The translations under genes were made by a program, and so were the position numbers. The notes under the pieces were generated by a model. That model was not told the DNA's origin, did not search any database, and saw only the letters and a list, made by a program, of their open reading frames with translations. 64,000 nucleotides of DNA from Sulfurospirillum cavolei (lineage in GTDB: Bacteria; Campylobacterota; Campylobacteria; Campylobacterales; Sulfurospirillaceae): assembly GCF_000813325.1 (NCBI RefSeq), contig NZ_BBQE01000003.1; one strand, 5' to 3'. This document shows, in pieces, positions 8,681-17,687 of the stretch (its first letter is position 1; every line of letters starts with the position of its first letter).

Positions 8681-9130
8681 TTATTTGTATTGGTCAATTT
8701 GGAAATCCCAGAAAAACTCGATCCATTCGGTCGCTTCTCTGGCGGCAAAATCAGGACGAAGCAGAGCTTTTTCTTTGTAGAAAACCGCCGCCACTTTCAA
8801 GTCCACATCCGGATATTTTGCATTCAACACGCGCTTAATCTCGATCATCGTCTCGCCGCTGTCGATAATGTCGTCCACTAAAACGACCCGCTTGGCACGC
8901 GAAAGATCGGGAATATTAAAGATTTGAATCGTATCAAGCTTGCGCGTCTCTTCATAGTGAATCGAATTGATCGAATACAGTGAACGCATTTCCAAGGCTT
9001 CCGATAAAAAATGTCCTAAGGTCATACCGCCGCGCGCCACGGCTAAAATAACGTCGGGCGCGTAGGGTTTGATCTCTTTGGCGAGATGATTGACATCGAC
9101 TTTGAACTCTTCATAACTGTAATAACGCAT
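8681..9130 (-). CDS. purine (xanthine/guanine-type) phosphoribosyltransferase
   Basis: A 149-residue type I phosphoribosyltransferase. The PRPP-binding motif VVLVDDIIDSGETM sits around residues 83-96, and the N-terminal ILAVARGGM loop matches xanthine-guanine or hypoxanthine phosphoribosyltransferases (Gpt-like). It would convert a free purine base plus PRPP to the nucleotide in the cytoplasm. Its ATG overlaps the stop of the upstream purine permease (TAATG), so uptake and salvage are coupled. The exact base preference cannot be told from the sequence. Confidence 0.85.
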   Translation of the reverse strand: MRYYSYEEFKVDVNHLAKEIKPYAPDVILAVARGGMTLGHFLSEALEMRSLYSINSIHYEETRKLDTIQIFNIPDLSRAKRVVLVDDIIDSGETMIEIKRVLNAKYPDVDLKVAAVFYKEKALLRPDFAAREATEWIEFFWDFQIDQYK

Positions 9131-10428
9131 TAATGCCCCTCTTGTACGATAAATACGGTTAAACTCACCAAGGTTAGAAAGATGATACCGAAATTAATCT
9201 CTTTAAACTCTTTTTTGAGTAATTTAATAAAAACATACGCAATTAAACCAAACGCCAATCCGTTCGTAATCGAAAACGTTAAAGGCATCATAATGACGAT
9301 CAAAAAGGTCGAAACCGCAATCGCCGTGTCTTTAAAGTTGATATGCGACAATTCGCCGAACATCAAAACGCCGACCATAACCAAAACGGGATAAATCGCA
9401 TTTTCGGGAATCGCTTTAAAAAGCGGCATCATAAACAACGTCAAAATAAAACACAGTCCCGTAACCACGGCCGTTAAACCGGTGCGACCGCCCTCTTCCA
9501 CGCCTGCGGCACTTTCGATAAACGCCGTCGTCGTCGAAACGCCTACCACCGCACATGCCGTACTCGCAAGCGCATCGATTTCAAGCGTTTTTTGAAGTTC
9601 TTTTCCGTCGTCTTTAAACAGACCCGCACGAAAGCCGACCCCCGCAAGCGTTCCTAACGAGTCGAACAGATCGGTAATCAAAAAAGTAATAATGACGGGA
9701 AACAACGAAAGCGTCAACGCGCTTTTTATATCCAACTGCAAAGCGATCGGGCTGACCGATGCGGGAAGCGAAAAGAATTCGCTCGGATACGCGGCAATGC
9801 CTAAAACCCACGCGATAATCGCCGTCGAGACGACTGCCAAAATAAACGCACCTTTGAGTTTCCACGTATAAAACGCAACGACCAAAACCAATCCTACGAC
9901 GCCTAAGAGCACGTTTGGATTTTTAAAATTGCCGACGCCCACTAAAACGGCAGGGTTGGCAACGACCATTCCCATACTTTTAAGCCCGATAAACGCGATG
10001 AAAGAGCCGATACCGGCACTAATGGCACGCCTTAAATCGTGCGGTACGCTTTTCATGATCCAAACACGTAGCGGCGTCAACGAAAGCACGAGAAATAAAA
10101 CGCCCGAAAGAAATACGACGCCTAATGCCGTTTGCCACGGTACTTTCATTCCTAAAACCAAACCGAACGTAAAATACGCGTTAAGTCCCATACCCACGCT
10201 CATCGCAATCGGCGTATTGGCCCAAAGTCCGTTGAGGATACTCGAGAAGATCGTAATCAATGCCGTCGCGGTAATCAGAGCGTCCATAGGCATACCCGTT
10301 TTGCTCATAATAATCGCGTTGACCGGCACGATGTACATCATCGTTAAAAAGGTCGTAAAACCCGCCGTTACTTCGGTTTTAACCGTCGTACCGTTTTTTT
10401 CAAGTTTGAAAAAGTCGCTCAAAGTCAA
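9130..10428 (-). CDS. NCS2/AzgA-type purine permease
   Basis: A 432-residue inner-membrane permease with 12 to 14 hydrophobic segments. The N-terminus (FFKLEKNGTTVKTEV, then AGFTTFLTMMYI) and the internal NANL/GLNAYF and GVGFRAGLF-type segments are characteristic of the AzgA (GhxP/AdeP) branch of NCS2 transporters, which import adenine, guanine or hypoxanthine with protons. It lies 9 bp after mqnE and overlaps the phosphoribosyltransferase gene by one base. Together the three genes look like one operon joining purine-releasing menaquinone synthesis with purine recapture. Confidence 0.9.
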   Translation of the reverse strand: MTLSDFFKLEKNGTTVKTEVTAGFTTFLTMMYIVPVNAIIMSKTGMPMDALITATALITIFSSILNGLWANTPIAMSVGMGLNAYFTFGLVLGMKVPWQTALGVVFLSGVLFLVLSLTPLRVWIMKSVPHDLRRAISAGIGSFIAFIGLKSMGMVVANPAVLVGVGNFKNPNVLLGVVGLVLVVAFYTWKLKGAFILAVVSTAIIAWVLGIAAYPSEFFSLPASVSPIALQLDIKSALTLSLFPVIITFLITDLFDSLGTLAGVGFRAGLFKDDGKELQKTLEIDALASTACAVVGVSTTTAFIESAAGVEEGGRTGLTAVVTGLCFILTLFMMPLFKAIPENAIYPVLVMVGVLMFGELSHINFKDTAIAVSTFLIVIMMPLTFSITNGLAFGLIAYVFIKLLKKEFKEINFGIIFLTLVSLTVFIVQEGH

Positions 10429-10437
10429 TCCTTTGAA

Positions 10438-11511
10438 TTAAGATAGTGTGTGATGTTTTAGTTCGTGATACAGACTGTCACGTTCGATCGCCTGAAAACC
10501 GCTCGTGTGAATCAGCTCCAAAATCGTTTGCAAGCCAAGGCCGTGAGCACTTTTGGCTCCCGCGGCACTTTGAATCGACTCGACTTCGATCGTCCCGTCC
10601 AAATCGTCCGCGCCGTATTCCATCGCGACAAGTGCCAAATTGATCGTCGAGGTTGCCCAATAGGCTTTGATGTGAGCGATATTATCCAACATCAAACGGC
10701 TGATCGCAAAGGTTTTTAAAATTTCGGTGGAGCTTAAAAAATCGTCTACATGTAAGTAATTGTTGTCGCGTTGATAAACTAAAGGGATAAAGGCGTTAAA
10801 GCCGTGCGTTTTGTCTTGGAGTGTTCTTAGGCGAAGCATATGATCGATGCGGTGTTCGCGTTTTTCGATATGCCCGAACAACATGGTCGCATTGGACTCT
10901 TTGCCTCTTTGGTGCCATTTCTCGTGAATTTCGAGCCACTGTTGCGAGCTAACTTTGCCTTTGCAAATGTATTCGCGCACGCCTTCGTCAAAAATCTCGG
11001 CACCGCCTCCGGGCATCGAATCCACACCGTATTCGATCATTTTATCGATCACTTGATCGTAGCTTAAGCCGTACTCTCCGGCTAAAAAGTTGATCTCCGC
11101 CGCGGTTAACGCTTTGACATGTAAAGAGGGAAATTGCACTTTGATTTTGGAAAAAACTTCCAAATACCACTCAAGTCCTGCATGAGGATTGTGGGCGGAA
11201 ACGATATGCACTTCGGTAATATGCTTTTCCTTCAGCGAATGCGAAACGGCTTGTAAAATCTCTTCATGGCTCATCGTATACGGGTTGGGATTTTTGCGGT
11301 GCGCGCTAAACGCACAAAATTTACAGACGTCTTTGCAGATATTCGTAGGATTGATGTGGCGATTGACGTTAAAAAAGACTTTATCGCCGTGAAGCGCACG
11401 GCGTTTTCGATTGGCGTATTTGCCGAGCGTAAACAGGTCTAAATCGTACAGCGCGATGCCCTCATCAAGGCTGAGGCGTTCATCGTTTTCTAATTTTTCG
11501 ATCAGTGTCAT
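10438..11511 (-). CDS. mqnE: aminofutalosine synthase, menaquinone synthesis
   Basis: A 357-residue radical SAM enzyme. The 4Fe-4S motif C-K-D-V-C-K-F-C is at residues 59, 63 and 66, preceded by NRHINPTNI; this spacing and context match MqnE, which joins 3-[(1-carboxyvinyl)oxy]benzoate to the adenosyl group of SAM to make aminofutalosine in the alternative menaquinone route used by Campylobacterota. MqnC, its relative, has a different flanking sequence, so MqnE is preferred. It heads an operon with a purine permease and a phosphoribosyltransferase. A later step of the pathway releases adenine, which gives the neighbours an obvious job. Confidence 0.9.
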   Translation of the reverse strand: MTLIEKLENDERLSLDEGIALYDLDLFTLGKYANRKRRALHGDKVFFNVNRHINPTNICKDVCKFCAFSAHRKNPNPYTMSHEEILQAVSHSLKEKHITEVHIVSAHNPHAGLEWYLEVFSKIKVQFPSLHVKALTAAEINFLAGEYGLSYDQVIDKMIEYGVDSMPGGGAEIFDEGVREYICKGKVSSQQWLEIHEKWHQRGKESNATMLFGHIEKREHRIDHMLRLRTLQDKTHGFNAFIPLVYQRDNNYLHVDDFLSSTEILKTFAISRLMLDNIAHIKAYWATSTINLALVAMEYGADDLDGTIEVESIQSAAGAKSAHGLGLQTILELIHTSGFQAIERDSLYHELKHHTLS

Positions 11512-11598
11512 GGAATTCTTTCAGAAAGAAATAAAGAGAGATTCTAACCACTTTTTTTATAAAGAGAGGTTAAAGCATTCCACACTGCTCTTTTGTTT

Positions 11599-11628
11599 AA
11601 GAAGGAGCACGACGCTCCTTCTTTTTTT
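11599..11628. terminator. terminator-like inverted repeat downstream of trpB
   Basis: A perfect 10-bp stem (AAGAAGGAGC / GCTCCTTCTT) with loop ACGAC, just past the trpB stop. The T-run (seven T) is on the plus-strand side and an A-run precedes the stem when read on the minus strand, so it may work in either direction; for trpB the tail is weak. Confidence 0.65.
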
Positions 11629-11631
11629 CCC

Positions 11632-12840
11632 TTACATGTAATCTTCCGGCGTATAATTTTCCACCACAAAATCAATGTCTTTATCGCCTCTGCCGCTTAG
11701 ATTTACCAAGATGGACTCATACGGTTTTTCTTTAGCAAGCTTCATTGCAAACGCGACCGCATGGGCACTCTCTAAAGCCGGAATAATACCCTCGTAGTGG
11801 CTTAAATCGTAAAATGCCCGAATCGTCTCCGCATCATCGGCGATACCCACTTTCGTGCGTCCGCTGGTTTTCAAATAGGCATGTTCGGGTCCGACGGACG
11901 GATAGTCCAAACCGCTGGCGATCGAGTAAACTTCGGCAGGCTCTCCGGCGTCGTTTTTAAGCATGATGGAGTTAAAGCCGTGCAATACACCCTCGCTTCC
12001 GTACGTCAAACTCGCCGCATGTTCGCCCAGTTTCGTACCGCGACCGCCGGGTTCAACGCCGTACATCTCGCACGGATCGTCGATGAATGCGGAAAAAAGT
12101 CCCATCGCGTTACTGCCGCCGCCCACGCAGGCGACGAGGTTATCGGGAAGATTACCCGTCATCTCTAAAAATTGCTCCCTTGCTTCGATACCGACGATAC
12201 TTTGAAAATCTCTGACCATTTTCGGGAACGGGTGAGGCCCTACGACCGAACCGATACAATAGATACTGTTTTCTGGGTCTTTAAGGTACGCCACAAATGC
12301 CGAATCGACCGCTTCTTTGAGCGTTCGCGCGCCAAAGGAGACCGGAACGACTTTCGCGCCGAGTACACGCATACGCACGACGTTAGGGTGCTCTTTGGCG
12401 ATGTCCACTTCACCCATATGAATTTCACACTCCAACCCGAAATACGCCGCCGCGGTCGCCAACGCGACGCCGTGTTGCCCCGCTCCCGTTTCGGCGATGA
12501 GCTTTTTCTTACCCAAATATTTGGCAAGCAAGGCTTCGCCCATACAGTGGTTGAGCTTGTGAGCACCCGTATGATTTAGATCTTCGCGCTTCAAATAAAT
12601 GCGCGCTCCTCCGACATACTCGCTTAAACGCTTGGCATAATAAACGGGTGTCGGACGACCCTGATAGTGTTTGCGAATATCGCGAAGCTCACGAATAAAA
12701 TCGTGAGAATTTCCGATGGTTAAGTAGGCTTGTTCTATTTTTTTGAACTGGGCTTCCAATTCGGGCGGCAAAAAAGCACCGCCGAATTTTCCAAAATATC
12801 CCTCGGCATCCGGAAAGGCGTTAATATAAGGCTTTTGCAT
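11632..12840 (-). CDS. trpB: tryptophan synthase beta chain
   Basis: A 402-residue PLP enzyme that condenses indole with serine to give tryptophan. The Schiff-base lysine is Lys95 in HTGAHKLNH, the catalytic glutamate lies in AETGAGQHG, and the phosphate-binding loop is GGGSNAMG. Length and motifs are those of the common TrpB1 type that works with TrpA, but no trpA is adjacent. The gene appears to be a single transcription unit: a 5' region with AAAGGAAAAC before the ATG, and an inverted repeat after the stop. Residues needed for catalysis all appear intact. Confidence 0.95.
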   Translation of the reverse strand: MQKPYINAFPDAEGYFGKFGGAFLPPELEAQFKKIEQAYLTIGNSHDFIRELRDIRKHYQGRPTPVYYAKRLSEYVGGARIYLKREDLNHTGAHKLNHCMGEALLAKYLGKKKLIAETGAGQHGVALATAAAYFGLECEIHMGEVDIAKEHPNVVRMRVLGAKVVPVSFGARTLKEAVDSAFVAYLKDPENSIYCIGSVVGPHPFPKMVRDFQSIVGIEAREQFLEMTGNLPDNLVACVGGGSNAMGLFSAFIDDPCEMYGVEPGGRGTKLGEHAASLTYGSEGVLHGFNSIMLKNDAGEPAEVYSIASGLDYPSVGPEHAYLKTSGRTKVGIADDAETIRAFYDLSHYEGIIPALESAHAVAFAMKLAKEKPYESILVNLSGRGDKDIDFVVENYTPEDYM

Positions 12841-12927
12841 ACGTTTTCCTTTGACATGTAACGTGAATGAAATTTTTTGAGAGCATTATATCGCACTTTT
12901 AAGCGTGCGACAGAGGAAAAAAAGGAG

Positions 12928-13003
12928 TGGTGGTCCGTGTAGGCTTCGAACCTACGACCCCATCATTAAGAGTGATATGCTCTACCAACTGAGCTAACGG
13001 ACC
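12928..13003 (-). tRNA. tRNA-Lys (CTT anticodon)
   Basis: Read on the minus strand, the sequence folds as a complete 76-base tRNA: a 7-bp acceptor stem GGTCCGT/ACGGACC, a D arm with AGTTGGTAGA, an anticodon loop CTCTTAA giving anticodon CTT, and a T arm with GGTTCGAAGCC. The discriminator is A and the 3' CCA is encoded. It lies alone between trpB and glnD; the rest of this 329-bp gap (12841-13169) holds only the trpB leader and the glnD promoter. Confidence 0.96.
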
Positions 13004-13131
13004 GTGCTTGATTTGCGTTTTGAAATCCTACTCCTTTCTTGTTAAAATAAATATTAACACCCTATTTGGAGTCTCTCGGAAAATTTTTGTCACGATTTTA
13101 TTACGTTTTGGTTACAAACAAGCTCTTTTAA

Positions 13132-13139
13132 TGTATCAT
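13132..13139 (+). promoter_or_regulatory. extended -10 promoter element of glnD
   Basis: TGTATCAT, an extended -10 box, is 30 bp before the glnD ATG, in a T-rich region of the kind seen at Campylobacterota housekeeping promoters. No clear -35 box is visible. Confidence 0.45.
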
Positions 13140-13169
13140 ATGTGACTTCAAACGAGAGCAGGAAGTAGG

Positions 13170-15695
13170 ATGGACATCGAAGAAATTATTGAAGATTTAA
13201 TCGAAAAAAATGCGGACGACTTTGAGATTTCAAAACTGATTAAAGAGCATATCAAACATTATCTAGGCTCTTTAAACGAAATTTTTACCGAGAATCAGGG
13301 TAAAGATTTTTTAGTAAAACATACCAAAACCATCGATCATTTCATTACGATCATTTACAAATACACGCTTCGCAAATATTTTGGCTACTACATGCCTTTT
13401 GCCAATGCCGTACCGATCGTGCTGGTTGCGATGGGCAGTTACGGAAGGGAAGAGTTGTGCGTCTATTCGGACGTCGATTTGATGGTCGTATACAAAGCAG
13501 TTCCGGGCTACAACATCGAGCCGATTATTCAATCGATGCTCTATTTGGCGTGGGATGCGGGAATGAAACTAGGACATCGTACGCACAAACTCGAAGAGAT
13601 CGTCCATGCGAGCAACCAAGACTTGACAATCAAAACCGCGATGCTCGAATCGCGTTTTTTGTGCGGCTCGAAACTGCTTTGGATGGAAACCGAACGCGAA
13701 CTGCTTAAAATCCAACGCTGGCAAAAAAAAGAGGTCATTCAAAGCATCATTCAAGCGTGCGAAGAGCGACGTAAAAAAAACCCGATGAGCATGGAACCCA
13801 ACATCAAAGAAGGCGTGGGCGGATTACGCGACGCCAATACGCTTTCGTGGATTTGTAAAATTCTCTTCGGAAGCATTCGCCTCAAAGATCGCGTCCCCGA
13901 AGTTATCGATGAAGAGGAGTATAAAGAGTTTCGAAGCGCACTCGAGTTTCTCTACCGCGTACGCTCCGCTTTACACCTCAGCGCCAAGAAAAAACAAGAC
14001 GTCTTGATCCTTGAGTATATTCCTGACGTCGCCGCAAAATTGGGATTTGAAAACAAAATCCTTAAAAATGCGCAGATGCAACTTGCCTCCAAAACGTTTG
14101 CCTGCATGCACACGATCGACATTACGTTCCAAATCTTCACGCGTAAGCTCACCGCTTCGCTTCTTGCCGTGCCTTCACGCTTAAGCGTCTTAAAACAAGG
14201 ACGTATCGCCCAAGGTTTGTACCTTGTCGATCATTGCGTATACGCGTCGCTCAAAAAACCGATCCCGACGCTCGGAACGGTTTTGGAACAACTGCAACAA
14301 TTCGACGATCGCGACGTGAGCTTTGATATTAGCTACATTCATTACATCCGACAAGCGCGTTTTGCCGCCCATAACTCTAAAAAAATCTATAAACAGTTTT
14401 ACGCGCTTTTATTTCAGTCCAATGTGTATGCGCTTTTTAACGTTCTCTACGAAGCTTCGCTGCTTCAACAATTAATTAAACCGTTGAAACAGATCCAAAA
14501 CCTCGCGCAATTCGACGGATACCACAAACTTCCGGCGGATATTCACTCGTTGCATACGCTTTATCATCTCGAACATATCAAAGATCCGTTCATTCAATCG
14601 CTCTTCGACGATTTATGCCCCGAAGGCAAAGCCTTAATACGCTTGGTCTCCTTTTTGCACGACATCGGCAAAGGACGTAAAAACGACCACAGCGAGCTGG
14701 GCGCGAAGATTTTCCGCATTTACGCCTCCAAACTCTATTTTTCCGAAGAGGCGATTGAAACGGGCGCAACGCTGATTCGCTACCATACGTTGATGAGCAA
14801 TACCGCCAGTCGCGAAGACATCTACAGTGAAAAAGTCGTTTTGGCGTTTATCTCCAAACTCCAAACCCCACATGTCTTAAAAATGCTCTACATTCTAACG
14901 TATGCCGATATGAACGCCGTTAACGACAATATCTACACCGGTTTTATCGGTAAGCTTTTACGAGAATTTTACAATGCGTCGATGGAAATGTTCGATAAAG
15001 AAGAGCTTATCGACGAAACGACCAAACGCCTTCGTAAAGAAAACAGTTTGAAAAAAAGCCCCGAATTTTTAGAACTCCCCAAAACCTTGCAGAAAAAAAC
15101 GCTCTCGGTGCCTTCAAACTTTTTCTTTTTGAAACTCAAACCCCAAGCCATCGTCAAAACCGTCAAAGAAGCGGAAGATACGCCGCTTAATTCGTACCGT
15201 TACGTGATTAAAAACGACGATCATCTCAGTATCAACGTGATTCGGGGTATCAGCTTTAATATCGGCTACCTTTTGGGGAAACTCTCCTACCTCGATTTGG
15301 TGCAAATGGATATTTACAAACTCTTCGACGGCAAAAAATATTTTCAACTCGACTTTAACGAAAAAGTCGACGAAAGCGATATTCCGCTGATAGAAGAATT
15401 GATCGAAAATTCGTTTGATATGCATAAAAAAGCCGTCTTAAAAAAGCCGACTATTTTAAAAGGCGAGATCGACCTCAACTGCGAACATTCCAAATCGTAC
15501 GCGCTCATGCACGTCAACGCAAAGAACCAACGAGGCTTGATGGCGTACATGATGAGTATGTTCGACGAATACGGCATCGACATTGCGATGGCAAAAATAC
15601 AAACGATCAAGAATAAGACGCGAAACTTGATCTTAATTGAAAAAACAGTCCCTTTATGTGACAATAAAGAGAAAATTCTCGGCATTTTTCTCTGA
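13170..15695 (+). CDS. glnD: [protein-PII] uridylyltransferase/uridylyl-removing enzyme
   Basis: An 841-residue bifunctional nitrogen sensor. The nucleotidyltransferase motif GSYGREEL...SDVDL lies around residues 89-106 with both aspartates present. The HD phosphohydrolase motif FLHDIGKG...DHSELGA is near residue 495. Two ACT-like regions fill the C-terminus (for example SYALMHVNAKNQRGL from about residue 775). The enzyme uridylylates PII when glutamine is low and removes UMP when it is high. The C-terminal ACT pair looks slightly short compared with enteric GlnD. AGGAAGTAGG precedes the ATG. It appears to be transcribed alone from the promoter at 13132. Confidence 0.92.
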   Translation: MDIEEIIEDLIEKNADDFEISKLIKEHIKHYLGSLNEIFTENQGKDFLVKHTKTIDHFITIIYKYTLRKYFGYYMPFANAVPIVLVAMGSYGREELCVYSDVDLMVVYKAVPGYNIEPIIQSMLYLAWDAGMKLGHRTHKLEEIVHASNQDLTIKTAMLESRFLCGSKLLWMETERELLKIQRWQKKEVIQSIIQACEERRKKNPMSMEPNIKEGVGGLRDANTLSWICKILFGSIRLKDRVPEVIDEEEYKEFRSALEFLYRVRSALHLSAKKKQDVLILEYIPDVAAKLGFENKILKNAQMQLASKTFACMHTIDITFQIFTRKLTASLLAVPSRLSVLKQGRIAQGLYLVDHCVYASLKKPIPTLGTVLEQLQQFDDRDVSFDISYIHYIRQARFAAHNSKKIYKQFYALLFQSNVYALFNVLYEASLLQQLIKPLKQIQNLAQFDGYHKLPADIHSLHTLYHLEHIKDPFIQSLFDDLCPEGKALIRLVSFLHDIGKGRKNDHSELGAKIFRIYASKLYFSEEAIETGATLIRYHTLMSNTASREDIYSEKVVLAFISKLQTPHVLKMLYILTYADMNAVNDNIYTGFIGKLLREFYNASMEMFDKEELIDETTKRLRKENSLKKSPEFLELPKTLQKKTLSVPSNFFFLKLKPQAIVKTVKEAEDTPLNSYRYVIKNDDHLSINVIRGISFNIGYLLGKLSYLDLVQMDIYKLFDGKKYFQLDFNEKVDESDIPLIEELIENSFDMHKKAVLKKPTILKGEIDLNCEHSKSYALMHVNAKNQRGLMAYMMSMFDEYGIDIAMAKIQTIKNKTRNLILIEKTVPLCDNKEKILGIFL

Positions 15696-15699
15696 ATAG

Positions 15700-15729
15700 A
15701 CTGCTTGCAAAAAGAGTTTTACAAGCAGT
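15700..15729. repeat. inverted repeat after glnD
   Basis: ACTGCTTG and CAAGCAGT form an 8-bp stem around a 14-base loop that can itself pair AAAA with TTTT. It starts five bases after the glnD stop and may stabilise the glnD mRNA end; it lacks a T-run on the plus strand, so it is not a standard terminator. Confidence 0.45.
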
Positions 15730-15803
15730 AAAAGCACCCAAGGGTGCGTGGGTACTCTGTCAAAGAGAACCCAGTGTTAACGTAATCTTTCAAGCTTTGC
15801 TTC
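15730..15803 (-). ncRNA. candidate small RNA A, divergent from glmS
   Basis: Read on the minus strand: a -10-like TATACA (15809-15814), then a hairpin AAGC/GCTT flanked by CTTT/AAAG, a single-stranded TACGTTAACACTG, a hairpin GGGTTCTCT-ttgac-AGAGTACCC, and a terminator-like hairpin GCACCC/GGGTGC followed by four T. A second copy with the same order of parts occurs at 59921-60005. The shared core is strongly conserved in the linker, while the stems vary but keep pairing. It could instead be read on the plus strand as part of the glmS leader. No known RNA family is recognised. Confidence 0.5.
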
Positions 15804-15860
15804 AAAGATGTATAAAAAGTTCTTTTGCAAGAACTCTCAATTAAGAAAGGTAAAAACGGT

Positions 15861-17672
15861 ATGTGTGGAATCGTAGGATACATCGGAACGGCGGAAAAAA
15901 GAAGCTTTTTACTCGGCGGACTTAAAGAGCTTGAATACAGAGGGTACGACTCGGCGGGCATCGCGGTTTTAAAAGACGGCGAAATCGACGCTTTTAAAGC
16001 CACGGGAAAGCTTTCCAACCTTGCACGCAAAGTCGAACACTATAGCTCGGAAGGATTCGGCGTCGGCATCGGTCACACGAGGTGGGCAACGCACGGCAAA
16101 CCGACCGAAGCCAACGCACACCCGCATTGGGGCGAATTTTCGTACATCATTCATAACGGCATTATCGAAAACTACAAAGAGATTAAAGACGAACTGCTCA
16201 AAGACGGCGTCAACTTTTTAAGCCAAACCGACACGGAAGTCGCCGTACATCTGTTTGAAAAAAACGTGCGCCTTTTGAACGACTGCTTTCAAGCCTTCGA
16301 AGCTACGATCCAAGCGCTTCACGGCGCGTATGCGATTTTACTGATTACGCAAAAAGAACCCGATGTCATTTTCTTCGCTAAAAACGCCGTACCGCTTTTA
16401 CTCGGCAAAAATGAATGCGGTGAAGTCTTTTTCAGCTCCTCAGACGCACCGCTGATCGGTTTGGCAAAAGAGGTATGCTACCTCGAAGACGGTCAATACG
16501 GCTGGGCAAAAAACAAAACCGTCACGCTTAAAAGCGAAGGTATCGAACATCGCCTCGAATTTAAAGCGTTAACGAAAGACAAACTTTCCGCCCAAAAAGA
16601 CGGGTTTCGCTATTTTATGGAAAAAGAGATCTACGAACAATCCCATGTCGTGACCGAAACGCTGATGGGCAGAACCAAAGAAGATAGCGTCGTTTTGGAC
16701 GAACTATCTTCTCTTGACGTCGATGCAATCGATGCAATTAAAATTTGTGCCTGCGGTACGAGTTACCATGCCGCACTAAGCGCAAGCTATCTTTTCGAAC
16801 GCCTTTCCAAAATCCGCTCCAACGTCGAAATTGCAAGCGAATTTCGGTATAAAGACCCTTTGCTAGAGCCTCGAACGCTCTTTATCGTGATTTCCCAAAG
16901 CGGCGAAACCGCCGATACCTTAGAAGCACTGAAAATGGCCAAAAAAGGCGGTATGAAGACCCTTGCTATCTGTAACGTCGATAATTCTTCTATCGTACGA
17001 ACCGCGGACATGAGCATTTTAACGCGTGCGGGCATCGAAAAAGGGGTCGCCAGTACCAAAGCGTTTGCGACGCAAGTCGTGACGTTATGGCTGTTAAGCC
17101 TCTTCCTTGCCGAAAAGAAAAAGACGATCACAAAAGAACGCATGAAAACCGAAATCGACGCGTTGTTGCACATTCCTTTGGTCTTAAAAGTCAACGAAAG
17201 CGTTCACGAAAAAATCAGACGCCTCTCCAAACGCTATTTGCACGGTCACGGCTTCTTCTTTATCGGGCGCGATCTTTTTTATCCCCTAGCGTTGGAAGGG
17301 GCTTTAAAACTTAAAGAGATCAGCTATCTACATGCCGAAGGTTATCCTGCCGGAGAGATGAAGCACGGACCGATCGCACTGGCCGACAGCGAACTTTTTA
17401 CGATCGCTCTAATGCCTAAAAATCTCCTCTACGATAAGATGAAAAGTAACGTCGAAGAGCTCGGAGCGCGTGATTCGACGATGTTAATTATTAGTCCTGA
17501 ACCTTTTGATTTGGCGGATGACGTCATTAAAACGCGAGCGCATACCCATGTTATGAGCGAATATTTTGAGATGATGGTCATTACGCAATTGCTTGCTTTG
17601 GAAATTTCGGTGCGTTTGGGTAACGACGTGGATATGCCTCGAAATTTAGCCAAAAGCGTTACGGTAGAATAA
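15861..17672 (+). CDS. glmS: glutamine-fructose-6-phosphate aminotransferase (isomerizing)
   Basis: A 603-residue enzyme making glucosamine-6-phosphate from fructose-6-phosphate and glutamine, the entry to peptidoglycan and lipopolysaccharide amino sugars. The start at 15861 gives Met-Cys-Gly-Ile-Val-Gly, so the catalytic cysteine becomes N-terminal after Met removal; an upstream in-frame start would block this. The glutaminase domain covers about residues 1-235, and two SIS sugar-isomerase domains follow (CGTSYHAAL, SQSGETADT, EGALKLKE). AAGAAAGG lies upstream. The leader carries strong hairpins, including AGTTCTT/AAGAACT at 15818-15835 just ahead of the ribosome site, but nothing resembling the glmS ribozyme. 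Confidence 0.95.
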   Translation: MCGIVGYIGTAEKRSFLLGGLKELEYRGYDSAGIAVLKDGEIDAFKATGKLSNLARKVEHYSSEGFGVGIGHTRWATHGKPTEANAHPHWGEFSYIIHNGIIENYKEIKDELLKDGVNFLSQTDTEVAVHLFEKNVRLLNDCFQAFEATIQALHGAYAILLITQKEPDVIFFAKNAVPLLLGKNECGEVFFSSSDAPLIGLAKEVCYLEDGQYGWAKNKTVTLKSEGIEHRLEFKALTKDKLSAQKDGFRYFMEKEIYEQSHVVTETLMGRTKEDSVVLDELSSLDVDAIDAIKICACGTSYHAALSASYLFERLSKIRSNVEIASEFRYKDPLLEPRTLFIVISQSGETADTLEALKMAKKGGMKTLAICNVDNSSIVRTADMSILTRAGIEKGVASTKAFATQVVTLWLLSLFLAEKKKTITKERMKTEIDALLHIPLVLKVNESVHEKIRRLSKRYLHGHGFFFIGRDLFYPLALEGALKLKEISYLHAEGYPAGEMKHGPIALADSELFTIALMPKNLLYDKMKSNVEELGARDSTMLIISPEPFDLADDVIKTRAHTHVMSEYFEMMVITQLLALEISVRLGNDVDMPRNLAKSVTVE

Positions 17673-17687
17673 ATTTAAGGATACGCG

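Noticed and set aside
15696..15860. glmS ribozyme in the glmS leader
   Set aside because: The region has several simple hairpins but none of the pseudoknotted core of the ribozyme, and the core element recurs upstream of an unrelated gene (mscS).
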